A stretch of 64,000 nt of DNA, taken from contig NZ_JAFBDW010000005.1 in the NCBI RefSeq assembly GCF_016908415.1, positions 62,001-126,000 of the forward strand, in the 5' to 3' direction. Position numbers and translations under genes: made by a program. Each line of letters opens with the position of its first letter. Positions within the stretch are counted from its first letter, which is position 1. This DNA comes from Caldicoprobacter guelmensis (GTDB taxonomy: Bacteria; Bacillota; Clostridia; Caldicoprobacterales; Caldicoprobacteraceae). Below, one piece after another: positions 50,687 to 62,700 of the stretch. Below the pieces are notes generated by a model that worked only from the letters and a program-made list of their open reading frames with translations, was not told the DNA's origin and did not search any database.

Positions 50687-53600
50687 GTTTTTAGCCTACC
50701 TATAAGGGATTGAAACCTTTTGCGTCCAATGCTGCAACACCGCCACTATTTTGTTTTTAGCCTACCTATAAGGGATTGAAACCGGTTAGCTTTTATATCT
50801 TCTTCTTTCAACATTCCTGTTTTTAGCCTACCTATAAGGGATTGAAACTCGTATTTGGGATACCGCTTATCCTTGCCACTTAAGCGTTTTTAGCCTACCT
50901 ATAAGGGATTGAAACCAACAAAGTCCTTGCCACCGTTGACCGGTATTGCAAGTTTTTAGCCTACCTATAAGGGATTGAAACAAAAATGTGCAAAAAAGAG
51001 GGAGCTTGGAAAGAAGTGTTTTTAGCCTACCTATAAGGGATTGAAACATTTGCCTACTCCGCCAGCAGCCTTTTGGCTGTCTTTGCGTTTTTAGCCTACC
51101 TATAAGGGATTGAAACAAGTCGTCGCCGGGATTGACGGTTTCCTCAAGCGTCAGTTTTTAGCCTACCTATAAGGGATTGAAACTAAAGTAGTATTTCTCA
51201 AAGCCGTTCAAAAGCTTGAAGTTTTTAGCCTACCTATAAGGGATTGAAACAAATTCAGAAATATGTTGTATATTGGTATAATAAAGAGTTTTTAGCCTAC
51301 CTATAAGGGATTGAAACCTGTACGAAAAAGTCTCTACGGGCCCTGATAACAGGTTTTTAGCCTACCTATAAGGGATTGAAACTACCATTTTGTTTAAGCC
51401 AGTTAACCAGCTTGTCATCGGTTTTTAGCCTACCTATAAGGGATTGAAACTCTGTTACTTTAAACCGCTCCCTCTTTTCCTCAGGCAGTTTTTAGCCTAC
51501 CTATAAGGGATTGAAACTTATACCACCTAATGGAATGGCTGATTTAAAAGAAAAAGTTTTTAGCCTACCTATAAGGGATTGAAACGGTGGATAGGCAAAA
51601 GAGCAATATGGCCTGCATTGAAGTTTTTAGCCTACCTATAAGGGATTGAAACAGCCACTCCAGCAATGCTTTCTTGGGTACCCTTATTGGTTTTTAGCCT
51701 ACCTATAAGGGATTGAAACTCGTACAAAGGGCCTATCTCCAGTTCCAACAATTGAGTTTTTAGCCTACCTATAAGGGATTGAAACGAGCAACCCCTTAGG
51801 GCATGTGCACCTTGCCACATGTTTTTAGCCTACCTATAAGGGATTGAAACATTAAAGGTGGTTGGCGACAGCAAGCGTGGCGAATATCGTTTTTAGCCTA
51901 CCTATAAGGGATTGAAACTTGAATTGTGGGCTAAAGCCCAGACAATAAAAACTGGTTTTTAGCCTACCTATAAGGGATTGAAACATATTACATTGGCACA
52001 GACTACAGGAAACGGCAACTGTTTTTAGCCTACCTATAAGGGATTGAAACGCAGATTAGGCAGAAGCATTTTAAACGGCATAAAGAGTTTTTAGCCTACC
52101 TATAAGGGATTGAAACAATGTAAGACAAACAACGGTAGCAGATAAGTATGAAGTTTTTAGCCTACCTATAAGGGATTGAAACCCTTGTCCCGCATCTCTT
52201 TGTACGCCTGTTTTTCTTTGTTTTTAGCCTACCTATAAGGGATTGAAACCATCCAGAGCGCCGCAATAGAGCTTATCACTAATACGTTTTTAGCCTACCT
52301 ATAAGGGATTGAAACCTTCTGGTTTTTCTCTTGAACGAGCAGGCGGCGTTGTAGGTTTTTAGCCTACCTATAAGGGATTGAAACAAGCCAATTCAAATTG
52401 CTTATAATATTCGTCATAAAGTTTTTAGCCTACCTATAAGGGATTGAAACTGCATAAAGTGCCTTCACTCCTTTGCCGCCTTTTCTGGTTTTTAGCCTAC
52501 CTATAAGGGATTGAAACTAATGCTAACACGAATCCTAAACGGCACGATTACTGAGTTTTTAGCCTACCTATAAGGGATTGAAACAATGCTGCTTATAGTA
52601 CCACGTTGTTTTTGCTTTTTGTTTTTAGCCTACCTATAAGGGATTGAAACCTTGACCTGTATCTTATACACTCCAGCCCTCACTCTAGTTTTTAGCCTAC
52701 CTATAAGGGATTGAAACAAACAACTTGGACAAACAGCATTAAAATACCTATAGGTTTTTAGCCTACCTATAAGGGATTGAAACATTTCGATTTTATCGAA
52801 TACCATGCCGAGACTAACCAGTTTTTAGCCTACCTATAAGGGATTGAAACACTGCGATTTTGGTAAGCTCCTGGCGCAGTGTTTCAGGTTTTTAGCCTAC
52901 CTATAAGGGATTGAAACCCAAATTCGGAGAGAAGTGGAGCAAGAGAAGCAGGAGTTTTTAGCCTACCTATAAGGGATTGAAACCCAGAGACGAAATAGAG
53001 TTTTTAGGGCACAAAATTTGTTTTTAGCCTACCTATAAGGGATTGAAACAATACTGCAGCACTTGTCTCCGACAATGTGTATAACTGTTTTTAGCCTACC
53101 TATAAGGGATTGAAACCCACGTTGGTTTTACGCTCAATCTCGGTTACGTAGAGTTTTTAGCCTACCTATAAGGGATTGAAACGTGCGAATGAAGTATTAC
53201 CCACCTTAAAAGCTGTAGGGTTTTTAGCCTACCTATAAGGGATTGAAACCTTTTAAAGGCTTATCCTGTCCTTGCTGTTGTGCTTTCGTTTTTAGCCTAC
53301 CTATAAGGGATTGAAACCGGTGATAACTTATTCCACAGCTCCACAAGCCAATTCGTTTTTAGCCTACCTATAAGGGATTGAAACTAATAAGCTGATTCCT
53401 GTACATAGCTACTGCTCTTGGTTTTTAGCCTACCTATAAGGGATTGAAACTATATCTTGTATTGTCCATCCGAATTCTTTCGCCAGGTTTTTAGCCTACC
53501 TATAAGGGATTGAAACTTTAACGTATAGTATTACGCTTCCTTCTACATCTTCAGTTTTTAGCCTACCTATAAGGGATTGAAACATTGGATTGTGGTTGCC

Positions 53601-55713
53601 TTTCACGCAACATTGTTGCGTTTTTAGCCTACCTATAAGGGATTGAAACTTGCTTTCTACGTTGGCAAAAACTGTCGGAGTATTTAGTTTTTAGCCTACC
53701 TATAAGGGATTGAAACTTGGCTCAAATCCGGAATTCCCATATCAGAAACGGACGGTTTTTAGCCTACCTATAAGGGATTGAAACAGTTGATTCTGGAAGG
53801 AGATGAAATTTTTGCTCTTAGTTTTTAGCCTACCTATAAGGGATTGAAACCCTACAGCTTTTAAGGTGGGTAATACTTCATTCGCACGTTTTTAGCCTAC
53901 CTATAAGGGATTGAAACCGGAAATGACGTAGATGATGCTGTAAGAGAAAGAGGAAGTTTTTAGCCTACCTATAAGGGATTGAAACTCGAACAGTATTTGG
54001 GTGAAGATGCGTTCACATACAGTTTTTAGCCTACCTATAAGGGATTGAAACTTGTATACTGCTTTTGGCAAGATTGGGCTTATTTTGCGTTTTTAGCCTA
54101 CCTATAAGGGATTGAAACAACTCTGGGAACGTCCTGCCATCCAGCCAGTCGGCAAGTTTTTAGCCTACCTATAAGGGATTGAAACTATAGTTCATACATT
54201 TGCACCGCCTTTGCGCTCATTGTTTTTAGCCTACCTATAAGGGATTGAAACAATCTTGTACTTGAATAATAACCTTGAGCAGGTTGGGTTTTTAGCCTAC
54301 CTATAAGGGATTGAAACCTAAATGGCAAGAAGAAGAGGAAACCAGGGACGGTCGGTTTTTAGCCTACCTATAAGGGATTGAAACTGCTGTCCCGAATGGT
54401 TAATGCTCTGCCGGAAAATCGTTTTTAGCCTACCTATAAGGGATTGAAACGCCTGCGTTGAGTTTTGTGCTTCCACAACTATCTCGTTTTTAGCCTACCT
54501 ATAAGGGATTGAAACCAAAGAAGATGGAGCGATATGTAGCCGAGCAAGCACGTTTTTAGCCTACCTATAAGGGATTGAAACAATACTAGCATTTTTTGTC
54601 ATCCTCCATACCAATAATGTTTTTAGCCTACCTATAAGGGATTGAAACCAAAACTTTGCCCCCCATTTGCGTCTGAAATTGTGTTCGTTTTTAGCCTACC
54701 TATAAGGGATTGAAACATAGTAGGGCGAACTGACCACTTGTCCGGCTTTTTGTTTTTAGCCTACCTATAAGGGATTGAAACCCATCGAACATAAGTCCCT
54801 CAGCGTTCTCTAGCTGTGTTTTTAGCCTACCTATAAGGGATTGAAACCGGTCCTGAAGTGGGTTGGTGAGGATGCTAGTTATGAGTTTTTAGCCTACCTA
54901 TAAGGGATTGAAACCGGCAGGAACGTTGCAAGGCGTAAACGTCATAGGCGGTTTTTAGCCTACCTATAAGGGATTGAAACCTGCCAAGTATGGTACCGCC
55001 CTTGCAGACACAACGGCGTTTTTAGCCTACCTATAAGGGATTGAAACTTTACATTCGGTAAACGTATCTTCTGGTAGGTCAGGTTTTTAGCCTACCTATA
55101 AGGGATTGAAACCTTTTGTAAAAGCTGCTACATATTGCACAATGGCCTGTTTTTAGCCTACCTATAAGGGATTGAAACCCATATACGGCGCCTGCAACTA
55201 GTGTCGTAAAATCCTTGTTTTTAGCCTACCTATAAGGGATTGAAACTGAGTTCGACTATGCCAGCCACAATGGGCGTAAGTAGTTTTTAGCCTACCTATA
55301 AGGGATTGAAACATGTTCATCAATCACTTCCTCCTCCCTTCTTTTGCAGTTTTTAGCCTACCTATAAGGGATTGAAACTTACAACCGCTTTGATAGCGCA
55401 AGGCGCTGTTGGAACCGTTTTTAGCCTACCTATAAGGGATTGAAACACCATATAGATGAGCTTGTTGAACTTGACCCATTCCAGTTTTTAGCCTACCTAT
55501 AAGGGATTGAAACAAATATCGAATAATCGGTTGCAAGTATTTGATAACCAGTTTTTAGCCTACCTATAAGGGATTGAAACTGGTAAATGTGATGTTTGTG
55601 GCTATATAGACGAATATGTTTTTAGCCTACCTATAAGGGATTGAAACACATTCTGAGCTGTGTGAATACTGAATCCCTGCGCTGTTTTTAGCCTACCTAT
55701 AAGGGATTGAAAC

Positions 55714-55882
55714 ACAATTCGTCCTTTGATAGTCCTACCGCCCTCTTTTAGTTTTTAGCCTACCTATAAGGGATTGAAACTCGCAAAAGAATTTGCTGGG
55801 CAACCATGGGAAACGAGTTTTTAGCCTACCTATAAGGGATTGAAACTTGGCTTCGGCGGCCAGGACGGCATCCGGCGATACA
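55714..55882 (+). repeat. Three-spacer block, first copy
   Basis: Three consecutive spacers and the repeats between them (169 bases) recur identically at 59573-59741. The spacers begin ACAATTCGTCC, TCGCAAAAGAA and TTGGCTTCGGC. Recombination between repeats is the simplest source. Confidence 0.95.
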
Positions 55883-58800
55883 GTTTTTAGCCTACCTATA
55901 AGGGATTGAAACCCAGATTGTATGATAAAAACGGTGTCGAATTAAGCGGTTTTTAGCCTACCTATAAGGGATTGAAACACGATAATCCCGCCGATCTTAC
56001 GTATTGCTCATTGGGTTTTTAGCCTACCTATAAGGGATTGAAACCTTGGGCTGATACCCCACAACCTGCAAGCCTTTCGTTGTTTTTAGCCTACCTATAA
56101 GGGATTGAAACATCTTTGCTGCCGTTATCGCCGCATCTGCTATTTTAGTTTTTAGCCTACCTATAAGGGATTGAAACAACCTCAAAGGATGGATGGGAGG
56201 AAGCTTCATAAGTTGTTTTTAGCCTACCTATAAGGGATTGAAACATTTTACTCTTCGTTATCTGATAATCGAACGGTGGGTTTTTAGCCTACCTATAAGG
56301 GATTGAAACTATACCGCAAAGTAAATATTTGTCTGACCAGGCTATCCGGTTTTTAGCCTACCTATAAGGGATTGAAACATGTGGTAGTTTCGTATAGCCT
56401 GGCTCCAGTACAAGGTTTTTAGCCTACCTATAAGGGATTGAAACGCTCTTTAGCTTTTTGTATGCGTATCTCTGCTGTTCGTTTTTAGCCTACCTATAAG
56501 GGATTGAAACTTGAAGCGGTGGGCATAGTGAGAACGTACGGGATGGTTTTTAGCCTACCTATAAGGGATTGAAACATTATGAAAGCACATGGCGCATACT
56601 GGACGATCTGCGTTTTTAGCCTACCTATAAGGGATTGAAACAAACGAGGGATAATAAGGTAAGGAGGGATGATAGGAGTTTTTAGCCTACCTATAAGGGA
56701 TTGAAACTACGAATAATGCAATATGTAGCTGACCGGAAAACCGGGTTTTTAGCCTACCTATAAGGGATTGAAACCTTCTAAATCATAAGCGGTTGAAGTT
56801 ATTCCTCCTGGTTTTTAGCCTACCTATAAGGGATTGAAACTATAGGCTCTCACCACAATGGAGCGAATCATGCCAAGTTTTTAGCCTACCTATAAGGGAT
56901 TGAAACCGTTTAATATTGGAGCATTGGTTACGCTCGTTTGATAGTTTTTAGCCTACCTATAAGGGATTGAAACGGATAAGGAGAACCACTTGATGTTGCA
57001 TGTGCAAAGAGTTTTTAGCCTACCTATAAGGGATTGAAACATACTAATACCCAAACTAACTATGTCATTTGCCAGAAAGTTTTTAGCCTACCTATAAGGG
57101 ATTGAAACCACCATCACCAGTGTAGGTAGTAGCTCCGTCTTTTAGTTTTTAGCCTACCTATAAGGGATTGAAACATGGGGTAGCAGTTGCTACCCCTCAA
57201 ACTTTTAAAGGTTTTTAGCCTACCTATAAGGGATTGAAACCCGATAGATACTCTTTCAACAGGCGTCGGCTGGTTAGTTTTTAGCCTACCTATAAGGGAT
57301 TGAAACAATAATGCATATTGTTGCTAATATCTTCGACCATCTTAGTTTTTAGCCTACCTATAAGGGATTGAAACCCCGCAACAGCATCGCATACAAGCAG
57401 GACGGCACGCAGTTTTTAGCCTACCTATAAGGGATTGAAACCGACAACAGGATGTATCGTGCGCATATGGTCTAACTGTTTTTAGCCTACCTATAAGGGA
57501 TTGAAACTTTTACAATTCGTGGTAATGGCAGTACAATGGCTTTAGTTTTTAGCCTACCTATAAGGGATTGAAACACTTTTTTGTAGGCTTGTGGGATGGG
57601 ATAACTTCAGGTTTTTAGCCTACCTATAAGGGATTGAAACATAGCACCGTTAGCGATTTTAGCGTTTGTGATAGCGGTTTTTAGCCTACCTATAAGGGAT
57701 TGAAACTGCTTGCGTTTAAACTCACAATTTTTGCATCTGTGAGTTTTTAGCCTACCTATAAGGGATTGAAACATGCGTATTATTTGCAAAGCGATTCCCT
57801 CCTTTACTCAGTTTTTAGCCTACCTATAAGGGATTGAAACATTCGGGGACAAAAAATACAATAGAAGGTTTTACCGAGTTTTTAGCCTACCTATAAGGGA
57901 TTGAAACCCCCGCATCTCAAGAATACGGTTTCCTCACGAAAAAGTTTTTAGCCTACCTATAAGGGATTGAAACACTAGTATGCCCTTCGCTACGTCTCCA
58001 GGGCTTACAGTTTTTAGCCTACCTATAAGGGATTGAAACTTGCTGCCTTTATGGGCGGTTTTGCACGGTTCAACAGGTTTTTAGCCTACCTATAAGGGAT
58101 TGAAACTCTTATCGCCCGTAATTGCACCAGCCACAATGTGTTGTTTTTAGCCTACCTATAAGGGATTGAAACCTGTGATGTTAGCCGCTTTAAGGTTTAT
58201 AACCTCAAGTTTTTAGCCTACCTATAAGGGATTGAAACTACCTACGGCTGGGGTGCTGAATAAAGGCAGCTGGTCGTTTTTAGCCTACCTATAAGGGATT
58301 GAAACCTTTAAAAGTTTGAGGGGTAGCAACTGCTACCCCATGTTTTTAGCCTACCTATAAGGGATTGAAACATAACTTTTAGTTGCTCCTCTGCTGTCTT
58401 TTTAATTGTTTTTAGCCTACCTATAAGGGATTGAAACAAGGTTGCGATATATTCCATCAGCCCATCACCTCTCTGTTTTTAGCCTACCTATAAGGGATTG
58501 AAACAAGGTGTACTTAACTGGATCATTGGCGGAATGAACAAAGTTTTTAGCCTACCTATAAGGGATTGAAACTTGACGGCACACGTGCAGCCGAAACCCT
58601 GACCATACGTTTTTAGCCTACCTATAAGGGATTGAAACAGTTTTGCGCTAGACACATGTTGCTGAATCCCTGCATCGTTTTTAGCCTACCTATAAGGGAT
58701 TGAAACGGAACACCTGGAATGGCATAGTAAGCACGATTTCTTCGTTTTTAGCCTACCTATAAGGGATTGAAACTAAAAGCACAGCGTCAAGCTGGCAAGA

Positions 58801-59572
58801 CGCTTATACGTTTTTAGCCTACCTATAAGGGATTGAAACCTTTTACGTATAAGCTCATTGCTACTGGTGAAGATGGTTTTTAGCCTACCTATAAGGGATT
58901 GAAACCTGCTAAATCCTGTATCCTTGCAGTATCTACAACAAGTTTTTAGCCTACCTATAAGGGATTGAAACTTTGCACGCTGTTGATTTTCGGCAGTTAC
59001 ACCAAACCGTTTTTAGCCTACCTATAAGGGATTGAAACATTGTGTCCTCGGGCCTGCCTCGATAAATGCTTCCGGTTTTTAGCCTACCTATAAGGGATTG
59101 AAACTACTTACGCCCATTGTGGCTGGCATAGTCGAACTCAGTTTTTAGCCTACCTATAAGGGATTGAAACATATGCCAAACATGGACGGTCGTAACTGAT
59201 GCTTCACTGTTTTTAGCCTACCTATAAGGGATTGAAACTCGATGCAGGCAAGAAAGTTGTTATATTTGTAAGATTGTTTTTAGCCTACCTATAAGGGATT
59301 GAAACAATGTATGCGATAAGCGTTGGGCTTGTTGGTGCTAGTTTTTAGCCTACCTATAAGGGATTGAAACTCTTTGCGTTGGTTATTGCACCGTCTTGGA
59401 TTTTTGGTTTTTAGCCTACCTATAAGGGATTGAAACTCTTCTTTGTGAGTGTTCCAGTCGTTCTAAACTCCTGCGCGTTTTTAGCCTACCTATAAGGGAT
59501 TGAAACAAAGTGGATTCTGGTGGCAAAACATATCTGGAGGTTGTTTTTAGCCTACCTATAAGGGATTGAAAC

Positions 59573-59741
59573 ACAATTCGTCCTTTGATAGTCCTACCGC
59601 CCTCTTTTAGTTTTTAGCCTACCTATAAGGGATTGAAACTCGCAAAAGAATTTGCTGGGCAACCATGGGAAACGAGTTTTTAGCCTACCTATAAGGGATT
59701 GAAACTTGGCTTCGGCGGCCAGGACGGCATCCGGCGATACA
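59573..59741 (+). repeat. Three-spacer block, second copy
   Basis: Identical to 55714-55882. The next spacer (59772-59817) is unusual: 46 bases, the first 13 (CATCCAGAGCGCC) being the same as the start of the spacer at 52250, so the junction may be a rearrangement scar. Confidence 0.95.
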
Positions 59742-62700
59742 GTTTTTAGCCTACCTATAAGGGATTGAAACCATCCAGAGCGCCCCATATGTCTACCCCA
59801 TTGGGGGCGTTAATCCAGTTTTTAGCCTACCTATAAGGGATTGAAACTTGGTCGGTCTTTTTCTTTCTGCCGTATTTTTTCTTGTGTTTTTAGCCTACCT
59901 ATAAGGGATTGAAACACACTTTCATCCCTCTCACCTCCTTACGCAGTCTCGGGTTTTTAGCCTACCTATAAGGGATTGAAACTGGTCAAGAATGATTCCG
60001 TCTTTGCCAGCTAAACGATGTTTTTAGCCTACCTATAAGGGATTGAAACACATTGTTGGCAAAATAACGGCAAGCCAATTGCAGGGTTTTTAGCCTACCT
60101 ATAAGGGATTGAAACTGTAATACCCCTTTGTTTGGGGTGAGTATTCTTTATGTTTTTAGCCTACCTATAAGGGATTGAAACCGTTAATAGTGCTTAAACT
60201 GTTTGGCGAATTCTAAAGTTTTTAGCCTACCTATAAGGGATTGAAACATGCCACGTTGATAAAGCTAAACGCCTCCCTATAATGGTTTTTAGCCTACCTA
60301 TAAGGGATTGAAACCATAGGGAGGTTGATTAGGTATGGACGATATCAAACTGTTTTTAGCCTACCTATAAGGGATTGAAACCACTTGATGTGGAAGGTTT
60401 CTTCTCTTATTGCTTAAGTTTTTAGCCTACCTATAAGGGATTGAAACCTATCATCATCTACTGGGATACCGTAAAAATACACGCCGTTTTTAGCCTACCT
60501 ATAAGGGATTGAAACCGCAAATCATTTTGCGATTGTAAGTAATTTATCAATGTTTTTAGCCTACCTATAAGGGATTGAAACGTAGATGAATATTCCGATA
60601 TAACAACTGTATTGCAAGGTTTTTAGCCTACCTATAAGGGATTGAAACTGTCTGTTTGTGCCACTTCGGTGAGTTCAACGCCGTTTGTTTTTAGCCTACC
60701 TATAAGGGATTGAAACGTTGCCTGTTCCCGGCGGATACTGTACCTGCAATAAGTTTTTAGCCTACCTATAAGGGATTGAAACCAGCTGCGAATGTTGCAG
60801 CTGTGGCAGGACTGTGCTGGTTTTTAGCCTACCTATAAGGGATTGAAACGGCTCGCCGCAGAAGATACAGACTTGTTTTTCCTGAGGTTTTTAGCCTACC
60901 TATAAGGGATTGAAACTCGCTTGCAGCACCCAGTACCTTGACAACGGATACATCGTTTTTAGCCTACCTATAAGGGATTGAAACTGGATAACACGCTCGT
61001 CCTCGATGCGCTCGGCGCAGTTTTTAGCCTACCTATAAGGGATTGAAACTTTTCTCAAGGAACGTCTGCCCGTTACCACTTTCCCCGGTTTTTAGCCTAC
61101 CTATAAGGGATTGAAACCGAAGTTTGTTATCTAGTGCTTGGGGCAGCATAACCGTTTTTAGCCTACCTATAAGGGATTGAAACGCATATATGAGAAAACA
61201 ACAATTGGTATGCGCAAAGGTTTTTAGCCTACCTATAAGGGATTGAAACCCGTCTTGAGGAAGGAGGTGAAAAAAGTAAAGGAAGGTTTTTAGCCTACCT
61301 ATAAGGGATTGAAACTCGATGCGGAACTCGTCGCCGCATTCGGCACATGCGGGTTTTTAGCCTACCTATAAGGGATTGAAACTTAGAAAAGTGTGCGAGG
61401 GCCTGGTGGAAGGCCGCGTTTTTAGCCTACCTATAAGGGATTGAAACACTTTCTTCGCCATGGCCTCAGCATTAGTTTTATTGGTTTTTAGCCTACCTAT
61501 AAGGGATTGAAACCCTGCTTTAAGAATACCAAATCCTCAATCGGTTCAGTTTTTAGCCTACCTATAAGGGATTGAAACCTCGTTTTTTCACTATTAGTTG
61601 GATTGATAAAATTAGTTTTTAGCCTACCTATAAGGGATTGAAACAAACAGTCGAAGTAGAGAAGTGGATTGAGAGTAAAAGTTTTTAGCCTACCTATAAG
61701 GGATTGAAACCCGGATATGGCCCACACATCGGAAGCTCCGCAAGAGTTTTTAGCCTACCTATAAGGGATTGAAACATCTTTCCCATGTTTCATTCTCCTT
61801 TCTTTTTTTGCGTTTTTAGCCTACCTATAAGGGATTGAAACCAGAAAGCGGGATCCGGATGGCAGTGTGAGGTTTGTAAGTTTTTAGCCTACCTATAAGG
61901 GATTGAAACCAAATTTCTCAATTGGGATAAATGGCAAACAGTACAAGTTTTTAGCCTACCTATAAGGGATTGAAACGAATAATACATACACATCTCTCCT
62001 TTCTTTTTTGAAAAGTTTTTAGCCTACCTATAAGGGATTGAAACCGACACAATGCCGAAACATCGCCACGCCAGACCAAACAGTTTTTAGCCTACCTATA
62101 AGGGATTGAAACTACCGCTTAAAGGAAGGATTTTCTAGCATGCAATTTGTTTTTAGCCTACCTATAAGGGATTGAAACTTCTAAACTCCTGCGCTTGCTC
62201 AGTCTTGCCTACAGGTTTTTAGCCTACCTATAAGGGATTGAAACGTCCTACTTTGTCTCTTAAGTCGACCTCTACTTCTAAGTTTTTAGCCTACCTATAA
62301 GGGATTGAAACAAAGAAGGAGACGGCGATGAGACTTCAACAACACCTTGTTTTTAGCCTACCTATAAGGGATTGAAACTCTCCCAGTTGTATCCTTTCGA
62401 ATTTTTCTCTAGCTGTTTTTAGCCTACCTATAAGGGATTGAAACTCCGTTTCCCGCAAGAGGGGAAACGGATTAACAAAAAAGTTTTTAGCCTACCTATA
62501 AGGGATTGAAACAGACGTGGCGAATGTCTTGGCCTGCGATGGTCGGATAGTTTTTAGCCTACCTATAAGGGATTGAAACAATATGCGACGGGTCGGGCAA
62601 CTTGCCATCAATTTCGGTTTTTAGCCTACCTATAAGGGATTGAAACACTGAAGGGAAACAGCAGGAAAAAAGCAAAAAAGAGGGTTTTTAGCCTACCTAT

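Noticed and set aside
60248..60350. Adjacent spacers with CCTCCCTATA and ATAGGGAGG as another complementary pair
   Set aside because: Only about nine bases match and the flanks differ.
50867..61727. Minus-strand reading frames through the array with repeated FQSLIGRLKT
   Set aside because: They are translations of the CRISPR repeat on the opposite strand; the repeated decapeptide is the repeat itself.
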